Shown: positions 24,571 through 32,831, counted from the first letter of the stretch. The stretch: 64,000 nucleotides of DNA from Sphaerisporangium fuscum (GCF_018531465.1 NZ_JAHDTF010000012.1:228942-292941); one strand, 5' to 3'. Made by a program: numbers and translations. The notes: generated by a model from the sequence alone, not told the origin.

Positions 24571-26162
24571 TGTGGCGACGATTCACCTCCTTCGACCGCG
24601 GCGCCCGGCTGTTGATGGTCAACCAGCTGACCATCAACGTCGGCTTCTACATGCTGATGCCCTACCTCGCCGGGCACCTGTCCCAGGGGCTCGGCATGGC
24701 GGCCTGGACGGTCGCCCTAGTGCTCGGCATGCGCAACCTCAGCCAGCAGGGGCTGTTCCTGCTGGGCGGCACCCTCGCCGACCGGCTCGGCTACAAGCCC
24801 GTCATCGTCGCCGGCTGCCTGCTGCGCACCGCCGGATTCGCCCTGCTGGGCCTGTCCAGCTCCCTGCCGGCGCTGCTGATCGCCTCGGCCGCCACCGGGT
24901 TCGCCGGAGCGCTTTTCAACCCGGCCGTCCGCGCCCACCTCGCCCACGAGGCCGGCGAACGCAGAGTGGAGGCGTTCGCCCTCTTCAACGTCTTCTACCA
25001 GGCCGGAATCCTCGCGGGCCCGTTGATCGGCCTGGCCTTCGTCACGGTGGACTTCCGGCTGGTCTGCCTGGCCGCGGCCGGGTTGTTCGCCCTGCTCACC
25101 GTGCTCCAGGCATACGCGCTGCCGGCGGGCCGTCCCGCCGCCCCGTCAGCGGCCGGCGTGCTCGGAGAATGGCGCTCGATGCTCGCCGACCGCTCGTTCC
25201 CGCTGTTCTGCCTGGCGATGGCCGGCTCGTACGTCCTGTCGTTCCAGATCTACCTCACCCTTCCGCTGGAGGCCGGCGGCACGGGAGCCGTGAGCTTGGT
25301 CTTCGCGGTGTCCGCTATCGTGGCCATCGCCGGGCAGGTACGCGTCACCGACTGGGCGCGAAGCCGCTGGAGCCACGTCGGGGCGATCACGCGGGGTCTG
25401 ACGCTGATGGCGCTGGCCTTCCTGCCACCCGCGCTGTGCGCCGTGGCCTGGCCGGAGGCCACCGGGCCGCGCCTGGCCGCGGTACTGCTCTGCACGGTCG
25501 TGCTGACGCTCGGTACGACGCTGAGCTACCCCTTCGAGATGGACACCATCGTCTCGCTGTCGGGAGGACGGCTGGTGGCCACCCACTACGGTCTCTACAA
25601 CACCGTGGCGGGGGTCAGCATCGCGGCGGGCAACCTGCTGACCGGAGCCCTGATCGACAGCCGGTCCCGGGCCCTGCCGTGGATCACGCTCTCGGCTCTG
25701 GGGGCCGCGTGCGCGCTGGCCGTACACGCGCTGGGCCGCCGTGGGCGGCTCGTCCGCCCGGCGGCCGAGGGGTGTATGCGGCCACCGCGAGCGGGGAGAA
25801 GAGGCCTTGACGGAGCCTGGGCGCCGCTCCGGAGAGCTACGTCAGCGCCAGGAGCGATGCGCCAGGTCCCGCACGGCGCCGGCGAGCGCGTCGACGTCAT
25901 CGCGCGAGGTGAACAGCGCCGGGGTCACCCGCACGCAATGGCCTCCGACCGGGCCCCCACGCCCGACGGTGAAGATCCGATGCCGGTCGAGCAACCGCCG
26001 GCAGATCGCCTGGTTGTCGGCCTCGGAGGTGTGGTAGGCGACGCGGAAGGCGGTGATGGCGCCGTACATGCGGCGATCCTCCGGCGTGAGGATCCGCAGG
26101 CCGGGCAGGTCCCCGACCTGATGGACCCAGCGGTCGCGCAGGAAGCGCAGGCGCGCCTGTAG
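24570..26162 (+). CDS. MFS transporter with run-on C-terminus
   Basis: 530 residues as read. Residues 1-395 are a normal 12-helix MFS (MLMPYLAGHLSQGLGMAAWT; motif A GGTLADRLGYKPVI) of the type next to cysK2 (Rv0849-like), probably exporting a thiol compound or metal chelate. From about nt 25770 the chain becomes Arg/Pro/Gly-rich non-membrane sequence that runs antisense through an aminotransferase remnant, so about 130 residues look non-native. A neighbouring frame has a stop at 25810, so a lost stop codon or small indel near 25750-25800 is likely. Translation is coupled to cysK2. Confidence 0.75.
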   Translation: MWRRFTSFDRGARLLMVNQLTINVGFYMLMPYLAGHLSQGLGMAAWTVALVLGMRNLSQQGLFLLGGTLADRLGYKPVIVAGCLLRTAGFALLGLSSSLPALLIASAATGFAGALFNPAVRAHLAHEAGERRVEAFALFNVFYQAGILAGPLIGLAFVTVDFRLVCLAAAGLFALLTVLQAYALPAGRPAAPSAAGVLGEWRSMLADRSFPLFCLAMAGSYVLSFQIYLTLPLEAGGTGAVSLVFAVSAIVAIAGQVRVTDWARSRWSHVGAITRGLTLMALAFLPPALCAVAWPEATGPRLAAVLLCTVVLTLGTTLSYPFEMDTIVSLSGGRLVATHYGLYNTVAGVSIAAGNLLTGALIDSRSRALPWITLSALGAACALAVHALGRRGRLVRPAAEGCMRPPRAGRRGLDGAWAPLRRATSAPGAMRQVPHGAGERVDVIARGEQRRGHPHAMASDRAPTPDGEDPMPVEQPPADRLVVGLGGVVGDAEGGDGAVHAAILRREDPQAGQVPDLMDPAVAQEAQARL

Positions 26163-26180
26163 CCGATCACGCCACGAGGC
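25842..26180 (-). pseudogene. C-terminal remnant of a class V aminotransferase
   Basis: About 110 residues resembling the end of isopenicillin-N-epimerase-like class V aminotransferases: GDLPGLRILTPEDRRMYGAI, RLLDRHRIFTVGRGGPVGGH and VRVTPALFTSRDDVDALAGA. The PLP-binding Lys domain is absent; upstream of about 26180 the frame becomes unrelated Pro/Arg-rich sequence. The convergent MFS reading frame runs through it. A truncated leftover rather than a gene. Confidence 0.7.
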
Positions 26181-26330
26181 GCGGCACCCGGGCGGCACGG
26201 CGTGGCGTGGCCCTCCTGGGCGGTCTTGCCGGGCGGCTCCGGCCCGGTCAGGAGGAGGTCTTCTCGCTGGCGGCTCGGTCCGCCTCAGGGCGATACCGTA
26301 CCGGTGCAAGGTATAAGTCCGGAGAGTGTG

Positions 26331-27029
26331 ATGATTTCAGAACAGCGGCTCGCCGAGCATCTCTCCCACTGGCTCGGCGCGTGGCCGCCCGCGTCCGAGC
26401 TGGACATCGTCGGTGAGCCGGGACGGACACGGCCCGGCTGGGACGGCAAGCTGCACCCCGCCATCGGGGTCGGAGCTCCGGAGGGCGCTGTCCTCTCGAT
26501 CCCTCCGGCGCACGTCGAGCCGGTGGCGAGACTGTACGGCGAAGAGCGCGACCTGAACGTCACGGGACCGCGGGTTCCCGCTCTGCTCGGCCATCCGGAG
26601 CGGGGCTGGTTCACCGCCGTGTACAGGTGGACGACGCGCCCCGCCCTGCTCCCCGAACCCGGCGTGTGGGTCTCGGCGGAGCACCCGGAGGTGCCGGACT
26701 GGCTCCGGCCCTTCGGTGGCGAGGTCCTGGTCGCGCGAGATCCCGGGACGGGAGAGCAGCTGGCGGGTGTGGGGATCAAGCGACACGACCCGTACGGGCA
26801 CGAGCTGGCCGTCGTCACCGCTCCAGCCGCCAGAGGCCGTGGCCTGGCCCGCATGCTCGTCGCCCAGGCCGCCCGGCGCGTACTCGACGAGGGCGCGGTG
26901 CCGACGTACATGCATGCCCTCGGCAACCGCGCCTCCGCCGCCGTCGCCGAGGCGGCCGGCTTTCCCGATACCGGCTGGACGTCTTTCGGCCTCACCGAAC
27001 AACCGGCGAAAGCCTCCGCCGACCACTAG
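26331..27029 (+). CDS. GNAT-family N-acetyltransferase-like protein
   Basis: 232 residues from ATG 26331 with GGAGAG upstream and a TATAAG hexamer at 26312-26317. The C-terminal half holds the GNAT core: beta strand HELAVVTAPAARGRGLARML is the acetyl-CoA pyrophosphate loop (R-G-R-G-L-A), then MHALGNRASAAVAEAAGFPD. The N-terminal half is a less conserved GNAT-like module. Acceptor unknown. A 56-bp stretch of the acetyl-CoA loop region (26796-26851) is repeated exactly at 30239-30294 in a gene fragment. Confidence 0.82.
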   Translation: MISEQRLAEHLSHWLGAWPPASELDIVGEPGRTRPGWDGKLHPAIGVGAPEGAVLSIPPAHVEPVARLYGEERDLNVTGPRVPALLGHPERGWFTAVYRWTTRPALLPEPGVWVSAEHPEVPDWLRPFGGEVLVARDPGTGEQLAGVGIKRHDPYGHELAVVTAPAARGRGLARMLVAQAARRVLDEGAVPTYMHALGNRASAAVAEAAGFPDTGWTSFGLTEQPAKASADH

Positions 27030-27222
27030 CCACCGAGACCCCTGATGTGACGTCATAGGCGGCGCATTTCTGCGTCTACCACGAACCCATGAAATAGGCT
27101 TATCGCATCGCTGGCCCGGCGACGAAGCCGTCAAGTGCCGCTTCTTAATCGCTCCGCGAAAAGACGAGGTGGGACAGCGGTATCGGCGCCCGGCGCGAGG
27201 CTGGACGCCGATACCTATCAGG

Positions 27223-27996
27223 TCAGGCCGGGGACGTGTCGGCCCGGCCGAGATACCGGACCAGGAATTCGTTGTCGATCCCGACCCAGCGCATGCTGCG
27301 ATGGGTGCCGGGGTTGGCGAGCAACGTCTTGTCCTTCGAGGCGAAGGCGTCGAACAACGCCAGAACGGATTGGCGGTCGACATACTCTTCGTCCCACGGG
27401 AGCAGGAACTGGACTGGGACGGTGATCCGCCTCGCCGCCTCGACCAAGGCCGCATGAGCGAAGAACCCGCCACCAAAGATCGCGGCGGTGATCCTGGGCT
27501 CGACCGCCGTCAGCGGGATTCCGATCGCGGTGCCCAACGACATGCCACCGCCGTACCCGATCGGCGCTTCGGCGCCGATCTCGGGCAGCCGCTGAAGGGC
27601 GTCCAGGGTCGCCTGCCATTCCGGTACCGCACGCTCTGCCAGGGAGGCGCTGTAGCGCACGCTGATCGATTCGAAAAGCTCGATCTCGCCTGCCGCCATC
27701 GTCTGCCGGAGGTCGGTGCGGGCCTGCTCGTCCTCCGTGGTGCGCGGGCGGTCGCCGTGTCCGGGCGCATCGATGGCGACCACGGAGTAACCCCACCTGG
27801 TCACGGTGTCGTGGGCGCGGGCCATGAGTCCCGGCGTCTTCTTGTGCAGGCCGCCACCGTGACCCATCAGCACCAGTGGGGCCTGATCGGAGCCGGATGC
27901 GGGTAACCAGAGCACGCCGGGGACCTCGCCGACGACGAAGTCGCGTTCGAGGACGCCGTTCGACGACGTCTCTGCGGTGAAATGAACAGAATGCAT
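27223..27996 (-). CDS. Alpha/beta hydrolase (dienelactone-hydrolase-like)
   Basis: 257 residues from ATG 27996, with GAGG upstream. Oxyanion HGGG (LVLMGHGGGLHKKTPG), nucleophile Ser in GGGMSLGTAIG (G-M-S-L-G), a late WDEEY acidic site and His in NPGTHRSMRW fit a Ser-Asp-His triad. Cytosolic esterase or lactonase, substrate unknown. A strong Shine-Dalgarno followed by a 17-codon frame lies upstream of it at 28106-28053 on the same strand and could be a leader peptide. Confidence 0.85.
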   Translation of the reverse strand: MHSVHFTAETSSNGVLERDFVVGEVPGVLWLPASGSDQAPLVLMGHGGGLHKKTPGLMARAHDTVTRWGYSVVAIDAPGHGDRPRTTEDEQARTDLRQTMAAGEIELFESISVRYSASLAERAVPEWQATLDALQRLPEIGAEAPIGYGGGMSLGTAIGIPLTAVEPRITAAIFGGGFFAHAALVEAARRITVPVQFLLPWDEEYVDRQSVLALFDAFASKDKTLLANPGTHRSMRWVGIDNEFLVRYLGRADTSPA

Positions 27997-28052
27997 AGGT
28001 GTTGCCTCTCGGGGAGTGCCTTGTAGTCGAGGCGCTCCCGGCGACACCTACG

Positions 28053-28106
28053 TCAATCGCCCGACCATGAAGACGAGGGGAGCACCCACATCGATACAGC
28101 GTTCAT
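28053..28106 (-). CDS. Candidate 17-aa leader peptide
   Basis: ATG 28106 is preceded by AGGAGGTGA seven bases away, one of the best ribosome sites in the window. It encodes MNAVSMWVLPSSSWSGD and stops 56 bases before the hydrolase ATG. Two Trp and five Ser codons may matter if it attenuates. No homolog can be named. Confidence 0.35.
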   Translation of the reverse strand: MNAVSMWVLPSSSWSGD

Positions 28107-28735
28107 GGGTCTCACCTCCTCGCGTGATGTCACGGCCTCCCGGAGGCTACCAGCCCGGACCTCGTCCCGCCCAACCCGATTTCCTGCCGACCAAAGGTGG
28201 TGGGCCGCCAATGCGCTCATCTGTCGCTGAGCGGGTGTGAGACGGGGACCGCGTGCGCAGGTTCCGCCAGACGTCTATTCGTAAGGCGGCAAGTCCGCCG
28301 GGCGCCGCGTCGGGTGGGCCCAGGTCGAGCACCAAGTCGCCGAGGCCGCGGATGGCGTCGGCGCGCCCGGGTGCGTCAGAACCGGAACGTATCCCAAGCC
28401 GCCCGCGCCGGCCCGCACGGCACCAACGGCTACGCCATCGTCATCCGCCCCCTTCGCCGCCTCCGGTCGCGCCGGCGAAGATCGAATTCGAACCTGTGTA
28501 CGAGTCTGTGGAAACTGTGGATAACTCCTCGAAACCCGGACAGCGTGTCACCCCTGACCACTTCTCCGGGGTGACACGGATGACCGCGAGAGGTGACACG
28601 GCTGTCAGCCGATCCATCCGAACAACCACCAGGAATCACCACCGCCCTCGCGCGTGCGCGAGGGCCGACCGGCCGCCGAGGGCCGGCTCGCCACCGCGCT
28701 CCACCACCTGGGGGACGTCGCCGAGGAGGAGTAGC
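28107..28735. other. Non-coding interval with DnaA-box-like and repeat cluster
   Basis: No protein-like frame. It contains TGTGGAAAC (28507-28515) directly followed by TGTGGATAA (28516-28524, a perfect complement of the DnaA box TTATCCACA), then three copies of GGTGACACG (see separate entry). The surrounding DNA carries several gene remnants. Confidence 0.4.
28544..28600. repeat. Three 9-bp GGTGACACG repeats
   Basis: CGTGTCACC (28544-28552, inverted), GGTGACACG (28570-28578) and GGTGACACG (28592-28600). The direct copies are 22 bases apart, two helical turns. They start 20 bases after the DnaA-box-like pair. Could be iteron-like or regulator sites. Confidence 0.5.
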
Positions 28736-28957
28736 ATGGGCCGCCACCCACCCACGAAGCGTTGGATCCGCAGCACGACTACCGCGAGCGTCATGTCGTT
28801 TGCCGCGATCACCGACGACCGGATCGGGCGGATCGCCCCGGGGTTCGCGAAGGACCTCGTCGCGGTGGCGGAGGATCTGCCGGCCGAACCGGCCGTGGTG
28901 CGGGAGATCTCGCTCGTCCTCCAGGTCGGAGAAGTGATCAGGGAGGAACTGCGATGA
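28736..28957 (+). pseudogene. Amidohydrolase C-terminal remnant
   Basis: 73 codons with a strong RBS (GGAGGAG) before ATG 28736. The C-terminal 45 residues (GRIAPGFAKDLVAVAEDLPA then EPAVVREISLVLQVGEVIRE) match the last strand-turn segment of metal-dependent amidohydrolases (GxIAPGxxADLVAVxGDPL...VxxVxxxGxVV). No catalytic residues remain. The end overlaps the next ATG (ATGA), so it may still be translated and coupled to the SnoaL-like gene. Confidence 0.6.
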
Positions 28958-29352
28958 CCACGACAACGCCGCCCGTAGGAGCTGCCGCCGACGTCTGGGC
29001 CGCCGTGACCGACATCTACGCTGCCTTCATGGACGGCGACCGGGCGCGGATCGACTCCCACATCGACCCCGACGGCACGGTCTGGGACGCCGATGTCGAG
29101 TCCCTCATGTTCGGCCGCCGCGACCTCGACGCCCACCGTGAGCAGCGGGATGCCGCTCCCGACCCGGGGCCGGGGCCGGACGCGCTCCACTGTACGGAAC
29201 CGGTGATCGACGTCTGGGGCGACACGGCGCTGGCCCGCTACTGGCTCGTCGTCGAGGGTGCCGGCGCGACCAGGATCCGGACCACGGACGTGCTCAGGCG
29301 CTCGCCCAAGGGCTGGCTCGTCGTCCACCACCACGAGCAGCGCTGGGACTGA
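28954..29352 (+). CDS. SnoaL-like / NTF2-fold protein
   Basis: 132 residues from ATG 28954, GGGAGG upstream. Cone-shaped NTF2/SnoaL fold pattern: AAVTDIYAAFMDGDRARIDS at the start, then HIDPDGTVWDADVESLMFG and LARYWLVVEGAGATRIRTTD. Members include ketosteroid-isomerase-like enzymes and DUF4440 proteins with diverse or no catalysis. It follows and overlaps the amidohydrolase remnant, suggesting the two were once an operon. Confidence 0.8.
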   Translation: MTTTTPPVGAAADVWAAVTDIYAAFMDGDRARIDSHIDPDGTVWDADVESLMFGRRDLDAHREQRDAAPDPGPGPDALHCTEPVIDVWGDTALARYWLVVEGAGATRIRTTDVLRRSPKGWLVVHHHEQRWD

Positions 29353-29641
29353 CGCCCCCACCGCGGATGCCCGGCGCCGGCCCATCCACGACCGTCACCG
29401 CGCCCAGCACGACGCGGGGCGCCGGCCGACGGCGCCGCCTCCTCGGCGCCGTCGGCCGGCCGGCGGGGCATGATGGGCACGAGATCGGGGTGGCCGAACC
29501 ACGCTCCTCGCCGGCGGCGGCGTTCTTGTCGCTCTGGATGCCGAGTCCGAACGTGATCGGGGCCGTGATGTGAGGTTCCCGGTGGGTGAGCTCGAAGTGG
29601 TCGCCGGCTCGCATGCCGCACGCGGATCGAAGGGAGAGCCG

Positions 29642-30169
29642 GTGGATCAGACCCTTGCCGTCGACGAGGCAGGCAACACGCTGACCGCGTTTCACCGGGT
29701 CTCCGAGGAGACCCGTTTCGACGACGCACCGCTACCTGCCGCGCTGGCCGCCGTATGGCACGACGACCGGCTGCTCCTGGTCTTCAACCGGTTCCGTCAG
29801 GGCTGGGAGCTGCCGGGCGGCAGGATCGACCCCGGAGAAACGCCACGCCAGGCGGCCGTGCGGGAGTTGCGCGAAGAAACAGGTCTGCGGATCGAGGACC
29901 TGTCCTTCGCCGGCTACGCACACTTCGTGCTGGGAACCGAGCGGCGTGCTGAGTACGCGGCGATCTACGTCGCCTGCCTGAGCGACGCCCCCTACACGGG
30001 AAAGAGCGCCTTCGTCCCCAACGACGAGATCGGCGCGATCCGCTGGTGGGACGGGACAGAGGTTCTTCCTGGAGGTGTCCAGGTCCTCGATGTGGTCCTG
30101 GCGCAACTTGCGAAAGACACGTACAAGGCAAGCCCACCTGGGCCCTCGCGCTCTCCCCGCTCCGAGTAG
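29642..30169 (+). CDS. NUDIX hydrolase
   Basis: 175 residues from GTG 29642, chosen for the AAGGGAGAG site upstream; a longer reading from 29570 lacks one. The NUDIX box GGRIDPGETPRQAAVRELRE followed by ETGL is complete (GX5EX7REUXEEXGU), supplying Mg-binding glutamates for nucleoside diphosphate-linked substrates. The N-terminal 35 residues are variable. Directly downstream is a GNAT fragment. Confidence 0.88.
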   Translation: MDQTLAVDEAGNTLTAFHRVSEETRFDDAPLPAALAAVWHDDRLLLVFNRFRQGWELPGGRIDPGETPRQAAVRELREETGLRIEDLSFAGYAHFVLGTERRAEYAAIYVACLSDAPYTGKSAFVPNDEIGAIRWWDGTEVLPGGVQVLDVVLAQLAKDTYKASPPGPSRSPRSE

Positions 30170-30178
30170 GCCGAGCTG

Positions 30179-30325
30179 CGCGACCCGGAGCGCGGGTTCG
30201 AGGTCGTGGGTGGGAGGATCAAGCGACGTGATCTCTATGGGCACGAGCTGGCCGTCGTCACCGCTCCAGCCGCCAGAGGCCGTGGCCTGGCCCGTCGACC
30301 CGAGCCATCCGTCCACGAGAGTAAG
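30179..30325 (+). pseudogene. GNAT acetyltransferase fragment
   Basis: About 45 codons resembling the acetyl-CoA loop of the gene at 26331: GRIKRRDLYGHELAVVTAPA then ARGRGLARR, after which similarity stops. 56 bases (30239-30294) are identical to 26796-26851. Too short to function; a partial duplication or remnant paralog. Confidence 0.7.
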
Positions 30326-30435
30326 TGACGAGTGGTCGGCCTCAAGAGGAGACCAACGGACTTGTGGACCTGGTGCGGCTCTTCCAGAAGGTCGAAGCGG
30401 CTGACAGGCCGACCTCCACGCCCAGACTTGGTCCG

Positions 30436-31197
30436 TCACTTCCGTGCCTCGACGAGAGGCTGGAGATCTGCGTGCAGGTGGTCGAGTGCGCTGCGGTACA
30501 GCTGGGGTCCCACCGAGACCCGGGCCACACCGATCGCACGAAGCTCGTCCAGCGACTCCTGTTTCAGTCGAAGACCGGCGTTCACCGGTGCGCCGACCTC
30601 GGAGACGATGGCCCGGAGGTCGTCCGGCCCGGCTCCAGGAGGGAACACACAATCAGCGCCGGCCGACCAGTACGCCTCAGCCCTGCTGATCGCATCGGCA
30701 CGCTTCTGATCCTCGGCTAGAGGCGAGGTGGGGAAGAAGGAGTCGATCCGGGCATTGATGACCAGCGGCACCCCGATACGGTCGGCGGCCGCGCGCATGC
30801 GCGCGATGTAGCCGGCGCGGACATCGACGTCGACCAGGCCGCCGCCGGCGTGATCACTGTCCTCGATGTTGCAGCCGACGACGCCGATCCCGGCCAGCAG
30901 TTCGACCAACTCCTCCGGTGCCATCCCGTAGCCGGCCTCCGCGTCTACGGTCACCGGCACGTCGACAGAGGCTGCGATGCGGCGGGCGACGTACATCATC
31001 TCCTCTCTTGGAGCGCCCTCACCGTCGGCGTAGCCCAGAGCGGCGGCGATCGCGTTGCTCGCGGTCGCGACCACCGGGAAGCCTGCTTCGACGACGGCCC
31101 GTGCGCTGCCCACGTCCCAGGCGTTCGGCAGCACCAGCGGAGCGCCCGGGATGTGCAGGGAACGAAGCAGCTTGGCCTTGTCGGCCTGAGCGGACAT
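30436..31197 (-). CDS. Isocitrate lyase/PEP mutase family protein
   Basis: 253 residues from ATG 31197, eight bases downstream of the SDR stop. TIM-barrel family signatures: LVLPNAWDVGSARAVVEAGF, Mg-site DAEAGYGMAPEE, CNIEDSDH and INARIDSFF. The true isocitrate lyase motif KKCGH is absent, so it belongs to the oxaloacetate decarboxylase / 2-methylisocitrate or phosphonopyruvate-like branch. It acts on a C-C or C-P bond of a 2-oxo acid. Cotranscribed with the SDR. Confidence 0.85.
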   Translation of the reverse strand: MSAQADKAKLLRSLHIPGAPLVLPNAWDVGSARAVVEAGFPVVATASNAIAAALGYADGEGAPREEMMYVARRIAASVDVPVTVDAEAGYGMAPEELVELLAGIGVVGCNIEDSDHAGGGLVDVDVRAGYIARMRAAADRIGVPLVINARIDSFFPTSPLAEDQKRADAISRAEAYWSAGADCVFPPGAGPDDLRAIVSEVGAPVNAGLRLKQESLDELRAIGVARVSVGPQLYRSALDHLHADLQPLVEARK

Positions 31198-31204
31198 GGC
31201 GGCC

Positions 31205-32014
31205 TCAGTCGACAAGTGCGCCGGCGGACAGATTGGCGATTGTTCCGGTCATGGCTCCAGCGCGATCTGAAGCCAGGAACGCGGCCGTCTCTGCGATTTC
31301 GGAGAGCATGGGCAGCCTCTTCAGAAGCGTCCCCTGCACCATCCCGACTTCGAGGAATTCCTGGACCGACTGCCCCGCCGCTGCCGCGGATCGCTTGAAG
31401 AGGTCCTTGGTGTAGGAACCCGCCGCCGGCGCATCGATGACGGCGTGTGGACGAATGTCGATGACCCGGATGTTGCCGGGTGCCAACTCCGCGGCCAGAA
31501 GGCGCGAGAACGCCTCCTTGCCGGCCGAGCTCACGCCGTGCCCCAAGATGCCGCCTACAGCCAGTTTGGCACCCGGTTCGGACAACGTCAGGATGACGCC
31601 AGGACGTTCGCGACCCATGTGCCGAGCCACAGCCTTGCTCGTGATGAACAGCGTCCGCAGAAAACCATCGATCGGCCGCATGAACTCCTCCAGGGAGAGA
31701 TTCGCCAGCAAGGTCCCCTGGTCGTGCATGACGCTCACGGCGTTGAGGGCGATGTCGATGCCGCCGGCCGTCGCCGCGATCGCATCAGCGTGCTTTTCGA
31801 CCGCCTGCTGATCGAAGACGTCAACCTGCGCGGTCTCGACCGTTCCGCCCATGGCGGCGATATCACGCGCCACGGCGTCGAGCTTCGCCTGCGTCCGCCC
31901 GGCGATGAAGACCCTCGCGCCTTCCCGGGCGAATACCCGTGCGATGGCGCCGCCGATAGCACCTCCGGCTCCATAGATCACGGCGTTCTTATTCTGAAGC
32001 AGCAGCCCACTCAT
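31205..32014 (-). CDS. SDR-family protein lacking the catalytic Tyr
   Basis: 269 residues with Rossmann start NAVIYGAGGAIGGAIARVFA and NAVSVMHDQGTL in place of NNAG. At the active site the expected Y-x3-K reads SSAGK within GHGVSSAGKEAFSRLLAAEL: the Lys is kept, the Tyr is Ser. It may be a non-reductase binding protein or use other chemistry; related atypical SDRs exist in actinomycetes. It precedes the ICL/PEP-mutase gene on the same strand. Confidence 0.82.
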   Translation of the reverse strand: MSGLLLQNKNAVIYGAGGAIGGAIARVFAREGARVFIAGRTQAKLDAVARDIAAMGGTVETAQVDVFDQQAVEKHADAIAATAGGIDIALNAVSVMHDQGTLLANLSLEEFMRPIDGFLRTLFITSKAVARHMGRERPGVILTLSEPGAKLAVGGILGHGVSSAGKEAFSRLLAAELAPGNIRVIDIRPHAVIDAPAAGSYTKDLFKRSAAAAGQSVQEFLEVGMVQGTLLKRLPMLSEIAETAAFLASDRAGAMTGTIANLSAGALVD

Positions 32015-32067
32015 ATGTGTTCTCCGAAGGTGATTGATTGTTCCGGATGCTTACGCAGGCTCGATGG

Positions 32068-32408
32068 TCACACCGTCGCCGTCCCGTCCTCGATCACCGG
32101 AGGCTTCTGGAAGCCGGCGGCCCAGGCGACCGGGATGGAGATCACCGCAATGAACGGACCGATGATCACGGCAGGCGAGGCGGCGAAGGTGCCGATCGCC
32201 ACGCCACCGGCATACGAGCCCGACGCGATGCCTATGCTGGCTGCGGGGACCGGCAGCGAGGACGCCGGCTGCCCACCCGGGCCGGCCAGGCTCACCACGC
32301 GGCACTGCGTCGAGGGCACCATGCCCATGGCGAGCAAGCCGGTAGCGCCAGCGCCACGAGCACGGCAATCGTGCCGACAAGGAAGAGCACCGGCAGGGAG
32401 ACCGCTAC
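32068..32408 (-). pseudogene. MFS transporter C-terminal remnant, frameshifted
   Basis: One frame gives the helix VAVSLPVLFLVGTIAVLVAL (32408-32345). The next frame continues with LAMGMVPSTQCRVVSLAGPG, ASIGIASGSYAGGVAIGTFA and a last helix to 32068. Together these are the last three or four helices of a 12-helix arabinose-efflux-like MFS protein; the frame changes near 32340 and the N-terminal two thirds are missing. Confidence 0.65.
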
Positions 32409-32492
32409 CCGATGGCTCCGACGGTGTGACGTCGACAGGGCGCCGGCATCGGTCGGGGAGGTCGCCAGAGATCTCTTCCGGCGGCCTGTCGG

Positions 32493-32831
32493 TCAGTCGT
32501 CTTTCTGACGTTGGATCTGTTCTGCGATGCGCTTGATGCGGTTCAGTCGCGCATCCCAGGTCTTGCCGACTTCATTCAGTTGCCGCACGGCCCGGGCGAG
32601 CTGCGCCTCGTCGACTTCGTAGCGCCGCTCGCGGCCCATCGGTGTCGCGTGCACGAGGCCGGCGCGATCGAGGACGCCCAGGTGCTTGGTGACCGCTTGG
32701 CGCGAGATCGGGAGACGATCGCTCAGGCTGGTCGGCGTACCGACTCCTTCCGCGAGCAGCAGGTCGAGCAGGCGGCGTCTGATCGGGTCGCCGATCGCCG
32801 ACCAGAGTTCGTCGTCGACGGCGACGGTCAT
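32493..32831 (-). CDS. ArsR-family regulator
   Basis: 112 residues. Winged HTH: LWSAIGDPIRRRLLDLLLAE, LPISRQAVTKHLGVLDRAGL, then wing ATPMGRERRYEV. Lacks the ELCVCDL-type metal Cys motif, so it belongs to the ArsR group paired with SRPBCC proteins. Its start overlaps the SRPBCC stop by four bases (ATGA). Two identical-type dyads upstream of the operon are probable autoregulatory operators. Confidence 0.9.
   Translation of the reverse strand: MTVAVDDELWSAIGDPIRRRLLDLLLAEGVGTPTSLSDRLPISRQAVTKHLGVLDRAGLVHATPMGRERRYEVDEAQLARAVRQLNEVGKTWDARLNRIKRIAEQIQRQKDD

Noticed and set aside
30325..30720. Plus-strand frame starting VTSGRPQEETNGLVDLV
   Set aside because: The first 30 residues look protein-like, but the rest is antisense to the ICL/PEP-mutase gene; at most another remnant.
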